From positions 1 to 21,465 of the IMG/VR virus record IMGVR_UViG_3300030406_000492: DNA of 21,465 nucleotides; one strand, written 5' to 3'. Position 1 is the stretch's first letter, and every line of letters starts with the position of its first letter. This document shows, one piece after another, positions 1 through 7,900 of this stretch. The notes beneath the pieces were generated by a model. The model was not told where the DNA came from. It was given only the letters and a program-made list of their open reading frames with translations, and ran no database searches. Made by a program: the position numbers and the translations under genes. This DNA comes from a virus.

Positions 1-414
1 GTTCTCGTGTTTGTACCTTTCAAACATGCAATAGATATACTAACGGACAAGCTACGCTCGGAGGGTATAACGACAGAAGTTATACGTGGAGATGTACCTG
101 CACACAAACGCACACATATATTTAAACAGTTTCAAGAAGATGATGACCCACAAGTGCTTGTCATCCAACCACAAGCAGCCGCGCATGGTGTCACGTTAAC
201 ACGAGCTAACACAGTGGTGTGGTGGGGGCCAACGAGTTCGCTAGAAACATACGACCAAGCGAACGCACGTGTGCATAGGTCTGGGCAAACACATAAATGC
301 ACCGTAGTACAACTGCAAGGGTCTGATGCAGAAAAGCATGTATACAGACTATTAGATAGAAAAATAAACGTACACACAAAGTTTGTAGAACTTTACAAAG
401 AAGTACTTGACTAA
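1..414 (+). CDS. SNF2-type DNA helicase, C-terminal part (5' end outside window)
   Basis: This is the C-terminal RecA-like lobe of a superfamily 2 helicase of the SNF2 type; the reading frame is open to base 1, so the N-terminal ATPase lobe lies off the window. Visible motifs are the motif V region (HGVTLTRANTVVWW, around bases 184-225) and the classic motif VI signature QANARVHRSGQ (bases 256-288), whose arginines contact ATP in this superfamily. Many phages carry a compact SNF2-like helicase next to their replication genes, where it probably remodels DNA or protein-DNA complexes during replication or recombination; the exact substrate cannot be read from this fragment. The TAA stop overlaps a promoter-like -35 box, and the next gene starts 50 bases on with its own ribosome-binding site. 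Family assignment is strong; the precise role is inference. Confidence 0.88.
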   Translation, partial: VLVFVPFKHAIDILTDKLRSEGITTEVIRGDVPAHKRTHIFKQFQEDDDPQVLVIQPQAAAHGVTLTRANTVVWWGPTSSLETYDQANARVHRSGQTHKCTVVQLQGSDAEKHVYRLLDRKINVHTKFVELYKEVLD

Positions 415-435
415 GACACTTTTTACTATTATATG
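407..435 (+). promoter_or_regulatory. Candidate sigma70-like promoter overlapping the helicase stop codon
   Basis: TTGACT at 407-412 and TATATG at 430-435 are separated by 17 bases, the ideal spacing for a sigma70-type promoter. The -35 matches 5 of 6 consensus bases and the -10 matches 4 of 6. The -35 overlaps the helicase stop codon. An imperfect AT-rich dyad (ATGT 433-436 with ACAT 441-444, plus flanking A/T pairs) covers the -10 region and could be an operator or chance. It would drive the genes starting at 465. In AT-rich DNA such matches are not rare, so this is only a candidate. Confidence 0.35.
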
Positions 436-464
436 TTACTACATAATAAGAATAGGAGAGAGAC

Positions 465-860
465 ATGGGTGACAAGATAACCCCTGACAAGTTGGCAAAG
501 ACGTATTTACGTATACGAGCAGAGAGATCTATGCTGTCAGCCAAGTACAAGGAAGAAGATGGCAACCTTGTGCGACAGTTAGATACAATAAAACAGGCAA
601 TGCTAGATCATTGTGAAGACCATAATGTAGAAAGCGTGAGAACTTCTGAAGGATTATTCTTTCGTTCGACTAAGAAGAAATACTGGGTTAGTGAATGGGA
701 TGCAATACACAAACTTATTGTGGAAGAAAATGCACCTCAGTTACTTGACAAACGTATCAATCAAGCGAACATGAGAGAGTTCTTGGAAGAAAATCCTGAT
801 CTTAAGCCAGAGGGATTAGAGATTGAAGAAGAAGTAACAATTTCTGTGAGGAAGAAATGA
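465..860 (+). CDS. Conserved phage protein of unknown function, replication operon
   Basis: A 131-residue soluble, highly charged protein with no signal peptide or membrane segment. The N-terminal half (about residues 6-50) looks like a continuous amphipathic helix rich in K/E/R. The C-terminal half (about residues 60-131) has the pattern EGLFFRSTKKKYWVSEWDA, followed by a helical stretch ending in EVTISVRKK. Proteins with this helical N-terminus and the 'RT..G..fRs....v.dWda' C-terminal pattern are, as I recall them, common in phage early regions and are usually annotated hypothetical; I cannot assign a biochemical role. The start is supported by AGGAG about seven bases upstream. It overlaps the following helix-turn-helix gene by 4 bases (ATGA), so the two are probably translated together. 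Confidence 0.8.
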   Translation: MGDKITPDKLAKTYLRIRAERSMLSAKYKEEDGNLVRQLDTIKQAMLDHCEDHNVESVRTSEGLFFRSTKKKYWVSEWDAIHKLIVEENAPQLLDKRINQANMREFLEENPDLKPEGLEIEEEVTISVRKK

Positions 861-1093
861 ATGAACCTTTTGTAACAATAGAAGACGTAGCTAAACACTT
901 TAGCGTGTCCGTATCAACTGTTCGTGCTTGGGTGAGTCAGAAACACATACCTGAAGATACTTATGTAAAAATAGGTAAAACTCATAGGTTTCGTATTTCA
1001 GATGTAACTGAAGCATTGACGAAAACATCTAGTAGCCGTAGCGAAGAAACAGTGGGCGAAGACTCACTAGCTGAACTAGATGAAGACTTATAA
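857..1093 (+). CDS. Small helix-turn-helix DNA-binding protein (MerR/excisionase-like fold)
   Basis: A 78-residue protein whose residues 4-55 match the helix-turn-helix/winged fold shared by excisionases and MerR-like proteins (HTH_17 type): TIEDVAKHFSVSVSTVRAW gives the two helices, and the wing region contains KIGKTHRFRISDVTEAL. The last 20 residues are acidic and probably disordered (EDSLAELDEDL). It starts inside the stop of the preceding gene (ATGA overlap) and is followed after 20 bases by the SSB-like gene. No integrase or attachment site is visible here, so the excisionase label should not be taken as a function. A transcriptional regulator or a replication-associated DNA-binding protein fits the context equally well. 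Confidence 0.8.
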   Translation: MNEPFVTIEDVAKHFSVSVSTVRAWVSQKHIPEDTYVKIGKTHRFRISDVTEALTKTSSSRSEETVGEDSLAELDEDL

Positions 1094-1113
1094 TATAGAG
1101 AGAAGGAGAGAAA

Positions 1114-1797
1114 ATGGAACCATATATTATAAAAAACGTAGAGGCTCTTTGGCCTAAAATAAACACAACTTACCACTTTGATAATAAAGCAGGTAGGTCT
1201 GTTGCGTGTGATGCCAAAGCTGATGGCGCAGAATATTCTATACAATTTCGTATGGACAACGATACTGCCAAAGCTTTGTATATTGAAATGGCGAAGGTGT
1301 ATCAAGCCAATAGAAAAGAAAAATGGCCAGAAAAGTTGGAGCGTCTGTTTGTCAAGGACGACGATGGCATGTTTACGCACAAGGCTGTTTTAAAGGGTGC
1401 GTATAAAAACCAAGCCACTCCTAGACCCATACAGGTTGATACCAAGGGTAACAGATTACCAGCAGATTTTATGTTGACCACAGGTAGCACGGTTAACATA
1501 GCTGTAACATTTACTCCGTATGAGATGGGTACTAAGCAAAATATTTCACTGCGTCTCAAAGGGGTACAGGTCATAAAGTACGTACCTTATGAAGATAGAA
1601 ATCCTTTTGAAGAAACTGAGGGGTTTGTATTTGAAGCAAAGGAAGAAAACCCTTTTGATACAGGTGAAACTGAAGCAGAGGACGTTGTGACAGAAGATGC
1701 TGTGGCAGAGCCAAAGAAAGTTGCTAAGAAGTCTTCCCCTCCCACCAAGGATGCTGATGGCGACTTGAGTTCTATTGTTGCCGATTGGGACGACTAA
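1114..1797 (+). CDS. Single-stranded DNA-binding protein, T7 gp2.5-like
   Basis: A 227-residue protein that most resembles phage single-stranded DNA-binding proteins of the T7 gp2.5 type: a beta-rich OB-fold core (about residues 1-165) with the VDTKGNRLPADF strand pattern and a GSTVNIAVTFTPYEMG / ISLRLKGVQVIKY ending, followed by a long low-complexity acidic tail (about 170-227) finishing in SSIVADWDD. In T7 the acidic C-terminus recruits the replication proteins and competes with DNA for the binding surface; the tail here is consistent with that. A purine-rich ribosome-binding site (AAGGAG) lies just upstream of the ATG. It sits directly before the primase-helicase gene, as expected for a replication module. 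The assignment rests on architecture and remembered family patterns, not on a search. Confidence 0.68.
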   Translation: MEPYIIKNVEALWPKINTTYHFDNKAGRSVACDAKADGAEYSIQFRMDNDTAKALYIEMAKVYQANRKEKWPEKLERLFVKDDDGMFTHKAVLKGAYKNQATPRPIQVDTKGNRLPADFMLTTGSTVNIAVTFTPYEMGTKQNISLRLKGVQVIKYVPYEDRNPFEETEGFVFEAKEENPFDTGETEAEDVVTEDAVAEPKKVAKKSSPPTKDADGDLSSIVADWDD

Positions 1798-1804
1798 TAG
1801 AACT

Positions 1805-1868
1805 ACACCACGACTAGGTTTTTACCGAAAGGATAACGTGCCGTATCTTGTCGTGGTGTCTTCGGCAC
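1805..1868 (+). promoter_or_regulatory. Two crossing inverted repeats (candidate pseudoknot) in the leader of the primase-helicase gene
   Basis: ACACCACGAC (1805-1814) is perfectly complementary to GTCGTGGTGT (1850-1859), giving a 10-bp stem with a 35-base loop. Independently GTGCCG (1838-1843) pairs with CGGCAC (1863-1868). The second 5' arm is inside the first loop and its 3' arm is outside it, so the stems cross: they can coexist only as an H-type pseudoknot or else alternate. The second stem ends directly next to the ribosome-binding site AAGGTGGG (1869-1876) of the gene starting at 1881. A cis-acting translation control element is the natural inference; a protein-binding site or origin element on DNA is an alternative. 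Confidence 0.5.
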
Positions 1869-1880
1869 AAGGTGGGAAAA

Positions 1881-4628
1881 ATGGAAACAAAAGAATTTTT
1901 AGAGAAGGTTTTAGGTGATGGATATTACTCTGTATTAGGTCTTGGAGACAAGAAGATACAGAGCTTTCACGCAACCATAGACGATGTAATAGAGAGGGCT
2001 AACGAGTTAGATGCTGAAGGTATTAACGCATACTTTGGTTTAGCCACATTTGAAACAAATAAAGATAGACGTGTAACAAACGTAAAAAGTCTAAGTTCTT
2101 TTTATTTAGATTTAGACTGCGGTGTTGGTAAAGAATACACTAACCAGAACGAAGCGTTTCTAGATTTAAAAAGATTTGTAAAAGCAACAGGACTGCCTCG
2201 ACCTATGTTAATCAACTCTGGGTACGGGATACATGTGTACTGGGTTCTTACAGAGAGTGTATCATATGCGGAGTGGTTACCTGTAGCCCAGGGCCTCAAG
2301 GATATGTGCATACGTCATAACTTGTCAGCAGACAATGGTGTAACTGCGGACGCAGCGCGGGTACTCAGAGTCCCTGGCACACATAACCACAAGCGTGGCA
2401 CACAGAAACCTGTCATGTTTCTTGGCACGGGTGAGTTTCACGACGTGGAGTTTGACGAGTTTTCTAGACTTGTGGGTGCAGAGGGCATCAGCATACCAAC
2501 CAAAGTAGACAACGAAGAGAACGAATTTAAGAAAGCTATAATAGAAAACTCTGAGAACAGCTTCAAAGTTATACTTGACAAAACTATAAAAGGCGTTGGG
2601 TGTGAGCAGATTAAAAACATCATGGAGAACCAACAGGATATAAGCGAACCTTTATGGAGAGCAGGACTATCCATAGCAAAGTTCTGTAATGACGCTGACA
2701 AAGCTATACATAAGATGTCTGAGAGACACCCAGAATACAATCAGTATCTGACAGAAGAGAAAGCAGACCTTATAAAAGGTCCGTATACATGCGCTAAGTT
2801 TGCAGAGGAAGATCCAACCACGTGTTCGGCTTGTCCTCATTGGGATAAGATAGCGTCACCGATAGTGTTAGGTAAAGGTATAAAGAAAGCACCTGTGTCA
2901 AAGGACATACCGCTATACCCAGAGCCATACTTTAGAGGGGCAAATGGCGGTGTATATATGCACTTTAAAGACAAAGATGGTAACACAGAGGACAAAGTTA
3001 TATATCAAAACGACTTGTATGTAGTCAAACGTATCATGGACGTAGAGGTGGGCGAAGCTATTGTCATGCGTTTACACTTACCTCAAGATGGTATAAGAGA
3101 GTTTACAGTTCCGTTGACTTCTGTAACATCTAAAGAGGAACTAAGAAAACAATTGTCTATGCACGGCATAGCTGTACTAAGAATGGATGATATCATGGCA
3201 TACACAACTACATGGGTAACACAACTACAAGCAAAAAGCGTAGCAGAAGAAGCTCGCAGGCAGTTTGGGTGGACTGACGATGATTGTGGAGGTTTTGTGC
3301 TTGGTAATGAAGAGATAACTATTAACGAGACAAAGTTTAATCCTCCTTCTACACCTACGGCTAGTTTGTTTCCATCTTTTGAACCTAAAGGCACGTTAGA
3401 AGATTGGAAAGATACGGTGAACTTTTACAACCGTGATAACTTTGAGTTACATCAGTTTGTTCTTGGTACGTCATTTGGTTCTCCATTGATGAAGTTCTCC
3501 CCCATAAATTGTGCTGCTTTGCATATATACAGTAAGGAGTCAGGGGTTGGTAAGACAACTGCCATGATAGCAGGGGCATCTGTGTGGGGTAGTCCAGAAG
3601 ATTTGATTATGCACGAACGAGACACGTACAATACAAAGATGAACAGGGGTGAGATATACCACAATTTGCCTATGTATATGGACGAGCTTACAAATACTTC
3701 AGGTAAAGAGTTGTCTAATCTAGCGTACCAACTGACTGGGGGTAGACAGCGTGGGCGTATGTCAGCGAGCAGTAACGTGGAGCGTCATAGAGGTGAGGCA
3801 TGGAAGCTACTAGCTGTTACTACAGGAAATACAAGCATGGTAGAGCGTATAAGCATTATAAAAGCCATGCCAAAAGCTGAAGCACAGCGCATACTAGAGT
3901 GCCGTGTTAGCCGTATGCAGTTTGACACGAAAGAAGAAACAGACGTATTTAGCACATGTCTACAAAATAACTACGGACACGCAGGTAAAGTATACATCAA
4001 ACATGTCATGGAGAACTTAGACGAGGTGCAAAAACTTATACGACAGGTACAAGAAAAGGTTGATGCTAAAGCAAATCTCACAGCTGAGAACAGATATTGG
4101 TCAGTGCTTGTTGCTTGTACGTTGACGGGTATCATATTGGCAAAGCGGTGTGGTCTGGTGCAGTATGACACCAAAAAACTGTTTCAGTGGGCTGTAGAAC
4201 GTTTGAAAGAGAACAAACGTCAGGTTGAGGACATGAGCATATCTGTCGAAGAGACACTCAACGATTACATACACGAGCATTGGAGTAATGTATTATGGAT
4301 TAAAAGCACAGAGGATTTACGTAAGCAAGAGGGCGATATAGCTAACCTTGTCATACCTGAAGCTTTACCAAGAGGTAAACTCGTAGCCCGATACGAGACA
4401 GATTTGAAACGTGCTTTCCTTGTACCTAAACCTTTGAAAGCATGGTGTGGTGAACATCAAATAAACTATAACTCGTTTCTACAAGATCTTACAACTAAAC
4501 TGGGAGCCACTAAGGTTAAGATGCGATTAAGTAGAGGCACACACATGAACTTACCACCTACATGGGTGATACAAGTTGATTGCGCGATAAACGATGAGAT
4601 TACGACAGGGGATACTAAAGTCGGATGA
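1881..4628 (+). CDS. Bifunctional primase-helicase: AEP/PrimPol-type primase fused to DUF927-like ATPase
   Basis: A 915-residue replication protein likely to synthesise primers and unwind DNA at the fork. N-terminal archaeo-eukaryotic primase domain (about 1-210): metal-binding FYLDLD (D77, D79), the SGYGIHVYW motif (H118) and TADAARVLRVPGTHN (D157). A cysteine cluster (C304, C315, C318, then PH) resembles a zinc-binding insert. The helicase part (about 400-800) has Walker A SGVGKTT (K558) and Walker B MYMDEL (D601, E602), in the arrangement of DUF927-type phage ATPases. The ATG at 1881 is preferred because AAGGTGGG sits 4 bases upstream; an in-frame TTG at 1848 would start inside a predicted RNA structure. 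Its 3' end overlaps the next small gene by 35 bases. Domain types are confident; the biochemical activities are inferred. Confidence 0.88.
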   Translation: METKEFLEKVLGDGYYSVLGLGDKKIQSFHATIDDVIERANELDAEGINAYFGLATFETNKDRRVTNVKSLSSFYLDLDCGVGKEYTNQNEAFLDLKRFVKATGLPRPMLINSGYGIHVYWVLTESVSYAEWLPVAQGLKDMCIRHNLSADNGVTADAARVLRVPGTHNHKRGTQKPVMFLGTGEFHDVEFDEFSRLVGAEGISIPTKVDNEENEFKKAIIENSENSFKVILDKTIKGVGCEQIKNIMENQQDISEPLWRAGLSIAKFCNDADKAIHKMSERHPEYNQYLTEEKADLIKGPYTCAKFAEEDPTTCSACPHWDKIASPIVLGKGIKKAPVSKDIPLYPEPYFRGANGGVYMHFKDKDGNTEDKVIYQNDLYVVKRIMDVEVGEAIVMRLHLPQDGIREFTVPLTSVTSKEELRKQLSMHGIAVLRMDDIMAYTTTWVTQLQAKSVAEEARRQFGWTDDDCGGFVLGNEEITINETKFNPPSTPTASLFPSFEPKGTLEDWKDTVNFYNRDNFELHQFVLGTSFGSPLMKFSPINCAALHIYSKESGVGKTTAMIAGASVWGSPEDLIMHERDTYNTKMNRGEIYHNLPMYMDELTNTSGKELSNLAYQLTGGRQRGRMSASSNVERHRGEAWKLLAVTTGNTSMVERISIIKAMPKAEAQRILECRVSRMQFDTKEETDVFSTCLQNNYGHAGKVYIKHVMENLDEVQKLIRQVQEKVDAKANLTAENRYWSVLVACTLTGIILAKRCGLVQYDTKKLFQWAVERLKENKRQVEDMSISVEETLNDYIHEHWSNVLWIKSTEDLRKQEGDIANLVIPEALPRGKLVARYETDLKRAFLVPKPLKAWCGEHQINYNSFLQDLTTKLGATKVKMRLSRGTHMNLPPTWVIQVDCAINDEITTGDTKVG

Positions 4629-4827
4629 TTTAAATCCTGACGGGGTTCGCATTGTGGTAAATTGGGACAACATGGTAACAAGTTCCTCTGTATTTATCTT
4701 ATGTGTGGATGTTCGAGAAGCCGTGAGACAAATAAAAAACATAGCAAAAACAAAAGGTTGGGACGTAAAAACACAAGTGCGTGTGGAGAATAACAAATTA
4801 GGTGTTCGCATTTGGAGAATTTTGTGA
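4594..4827 (+). CDS. Small conserved hypothetical protein
   Basis: A 77-residue protein overlapping the end of the primase-helicase gene by 35 bases in another frame. The first 15 or so residues may not be real coding sequence, since ATG 4594 lacks a clear ribosome-binding site; a later start such as ATG 4672 is possible. The central and C-terminal part is compact and protein-like: SSVFILCVDVREAVRQIKN, then KTKGWDVKTQVRVENNKLGVRIWRIL. The pattern helix - 'GW' - strand - 'GVRiWR' recurs, as I remember it, in small proteins of marine phage genomes, and no function is known to me. It is the last gene before the tandem terminators, so it shares the replication transcript. Confidence 0.6.
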   Translation: MRLRQGILKSDDLNPDGVRIVVNWDNMVTSSSVFILCVDVREAVRQIKNIAKTKGWDVKTQVRVENNKLGVRIWRIL

Positions 4828-4835
4828 TAAATGTA

Positions 4836-4870
4836 GGGTGACAGGTTATGCTTGTCACTCTCTTTCTCTT
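4836..4870 (+). terminator. First of two tandem intrinsic terminators for the + strand operon
   Basis: A 10-bp stem (4836-4845 with 4851-4860, containing two G-T wobbles) encloses a 5-base loop and is followed by the pyrimidine-rich TCTTTCTCTT. It lies 8 bases after the stop of the last + strand gene. The U-run is interrupted by C, so alone it may be leaky. On the - strand no T-run follows the hairpin. Confidence 0.6.
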
Positions 4871-4872
4871 AT

Positions 4873-4901
4873 GTGACCATCTTCGGGTGGTCACTCTTTT
4901 T
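4873..4901 (+). terminator. Second tandem intrinsic terminator with UUCG tetraloop
   Basis: A 9-bp stem (4873-4881 with 4886-4894, one G-T wobble) closes on the unusually stable C(UUCG)G tetraloop and is followed by TCTTTTT. This is a textbook intrinsic terminator for + strand transcription. In the opposite direction the hairpin is preceded by A-rich sequence and not followed by a T-run, so it should not stop - strand transcripts efficiently. Confidence 0.85.
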
Positions 4902-4905
4902 ACCC

Positions 4906-7900
4906 CTAAAAGAAAGTATAATCGTCGTCAAACTGTTGTTCGTGTAATAAAATTAAGTTTTTATTAGAAGAAGATATGGATATACCATTGTGTTGTTGTA
5001 TGTTTTTAGATTGCTCTATATGTCTTTGCATAGATTTTTTTACAGAATCCCCTGTTATAGAAGATAATGGGTGACGCTTATTATGATCCATCATCTCTTT
5101 CAAAGCTTTGTTCATCTCTTGCGTGTTACCAGATCGAACAGCAGTGTAGTACTTTTTTAATATTTTGCTTTTCTTTTCGTTAACCGCTTTGTCTATGCCC
5201 TTCTTTATGTTGTTCTTTTCCATAGTATTTGTGTACTCAACAGGAGGGAATCCAAATAATATACCTGCCAAATCCCCACCCGTAACGTCATCAAATATTG
5301 GATCTCCTCTTCTTGTCGCATACCCCTCTTCTGTTAGTCTACCACTTACAGGGGTAGGCACTACTTTGTATATGTTTGCCAAACCAGGAGGTAAAAAGTT
5401 TTCTGTAGCTCTCTCTAGCTGACCATTACCTACATCTCTAAAACCCTGTTCTATCCTTTTTACCGTGCTGTATGCAGGTCCTCCGAACATAAAAAACAAA
5501 GTTTCTTCTAAAGAAGCGTCTCTGTTATATCTATTTTCGTTTAGCAAAAGACCTGTTAACCGTATTCTGGTAGCCACATCAACACCAGTCATCGAGTTTA
5601 TAGCTCCTTTAAAACCTTGTTCCCCTACAAAACTTCGCACTATGGAATCAAAATCCTCTTCCTCATCATCTAGCAGAAATAGATTCGCTAAAACTTCAAA
5701 CGCCCCGTACAGAGGTATACCTTGCGCTCCTGCAAAGAATAGTGCGCTTGCATGCACACCTATTAACTTGTTACGAGCAACTCTTTTAGCTTCTAATCTT
5801 TCTGTTTTCTGTGCAGGTGTCTCTCCATCAACAGGAGCGAACATATTGTCTAGATAGTCTTTGCTTGTTTGTAACATAGTTGTGTACATTCTTATGCCGT
5901 AACTCTTATACATCAAAGCTACACGCCCTAGACCCTGCTGCGCCCAACGCGGTGCTGTCTCTAGCACGGCTCCACCATTAGTTTCTTGCGTTTGTCTTAA
6001 CGCTTTCAAAGCAGCGTCTTGCTCACTCATGCCTTTTTCAAGAGCTAACTCATAACTTGCCATCAAGGTGACTTGTCTATTGAGTCGCTCCGCTTGGTTA
6101 AAAGGTATGGCAGATATAGCAACAGTGTTGTTCATGAAAGATCGCCAATCACCTGTTTTTCGTCTTCCTGCTTCGTCAAGACCTAGCGCATCCACTATAA
6201 AAGATCTGGTCAACTGACCTCTGGATTGTGCTACCTCTACCAGTGTTGCAAACTTTTTTAATTCTTGCACCTCTTTGGCAGGTAAATCCACGCCTGTAAC
6301 AGACTTTAGATCCTTTTTTAGAACATATTTTCCATTTGCTACCTCAAAGTAATTATCTAAAGAGTTCTTAGCATTAGCCACACGTCTGTATGCGTTTGCT
6401 ATGGCTTTACCAGATTTAAGATAACCATGTTCTGCTCCTAGATATGGGTAAACAAACAACGGTATTTGAGATAGGTTTACCACCGCTGATGACACGTTAA
6501 ACCCTATCGTATACAGAAAGGCTCCTTGGTTTGCGTTCTTAAACCACTTTTCTAACTCTTTGTAGTTTGCGCCTGTACGTGCAAACTTTGACCTATCCAA
6601 TAATTCTTTTGCTATGTTTTGGGCATATTTATTTGTTTTAAGTTGAGGTTCCTTAGATAAACTAAGTATTTCGGATTCTATACCTGCAATCTCTGCACTA
6701 TACTCCAGCTTTACTACATCACGACCTAAGTTAAATCCTTTTATTCTAAAGGCTTCTAACATATTTTTTCCGTGACCAGGGTTGCCTGTTCTACGTTGCA
6801 ACGACTTAGCGTACGATGTTTCAGGTAGTGTGTTTATAAACAACTCCACAACACTTTCTTTTAAACCGTCAGCCTTATTACCTAGTTTGCTTTCGTCGAT
6901 TATATCCATAACTTGTCTTACAAAAGAGGATGGGGGTGCATTTTTTCTCATATATTCGTTAAATACAGATTGAGTTTCATCTACTCTAACCTCCCCATCA
7001 GCCAGACCTTCTGCCTCTATCTGTGCAGCTCTCCTATCCATCTCTCTCTTTGAAGATACTAACTCAACAACTAACGGATCTTTTAAGCCTCGTGCTTCTG
7101 CATCAGCAGCTATGTAGGATATTTTATAAGTGCCTTGACGAACAAGTGGAAAGTATATTTCTAACTCTTTATCTTTAAATATCTCTTCAAAAATAGTTTT
7201 TATCTTCGTTTTAGACTCCTCATTTCCCTCCATTTCTTTATCTATTTTGCCAAATAATATCTTCTTCAATCTTTTAAAATTGCTCTGGTAAAATTTTCTT
7301 TGTGTATCGTACACCTCTTTCCATTTATCTTTACCAAACTTCTTATTAAGCTGATCTATTATAGCCTGTTGCTTGTCATATCGAGATGCTAAATCTGCAT
7401 CAGTAGGGCGTTTACCTAAGGGGTCTATCTGCCATATTGTAGCTCCGAATGTTTCATCGTAGATAAGATCATTTAATAACGACTCCATACCATCATTATT
7501 TTTTAGTATGTTCATAACTTTTCTTATAGCATCATCAAACGTTCTGTTCGCTGTATCTAGACCACCTCTTTGCCGTAGTAAGGCATCATTTAATTTAGCC
7601 CCCAGTCCTTTAAAACCGTTTCTATCTGCTAAATCGCCTATAACTAAGGAGTCTGTAAACCCTAAAACAAATTGTTGTAGATAATTTTTTAATTTATACA
7701 CTACCTCTGAGAATTTATCTAACCACTCAATTTTCTCTGTAGATGTCATGGCTTTTTGTTTAGCCTGTTGCCCTAAAGATTTAAGAACGTTCCGCACTCC
7801 AGCTTGATCTGATGCCATGCGATAAACAGAGGCATTTCTGCTATTTGGTGCAGGTTCTAGTATTGACTCTATCAATGGATCAACAGTGTTAAGGGCTGAA

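Noticed and set aside
206-565. 119-codon open frame on the - strand across the helicase end
   Set aside because: It is antisense to two well-supported genes, has a biased Cys/Leu/Tyr-rich composition and shows no motif.
1848-1880. N-terminal extension of the primase-helicase from a TTG codon
   Set aside because: TTG 1848 lacks a good ribosome-binding site and lies in the inverted-repeat region; ATG 1881 has AAGGTGGG directly upstream.
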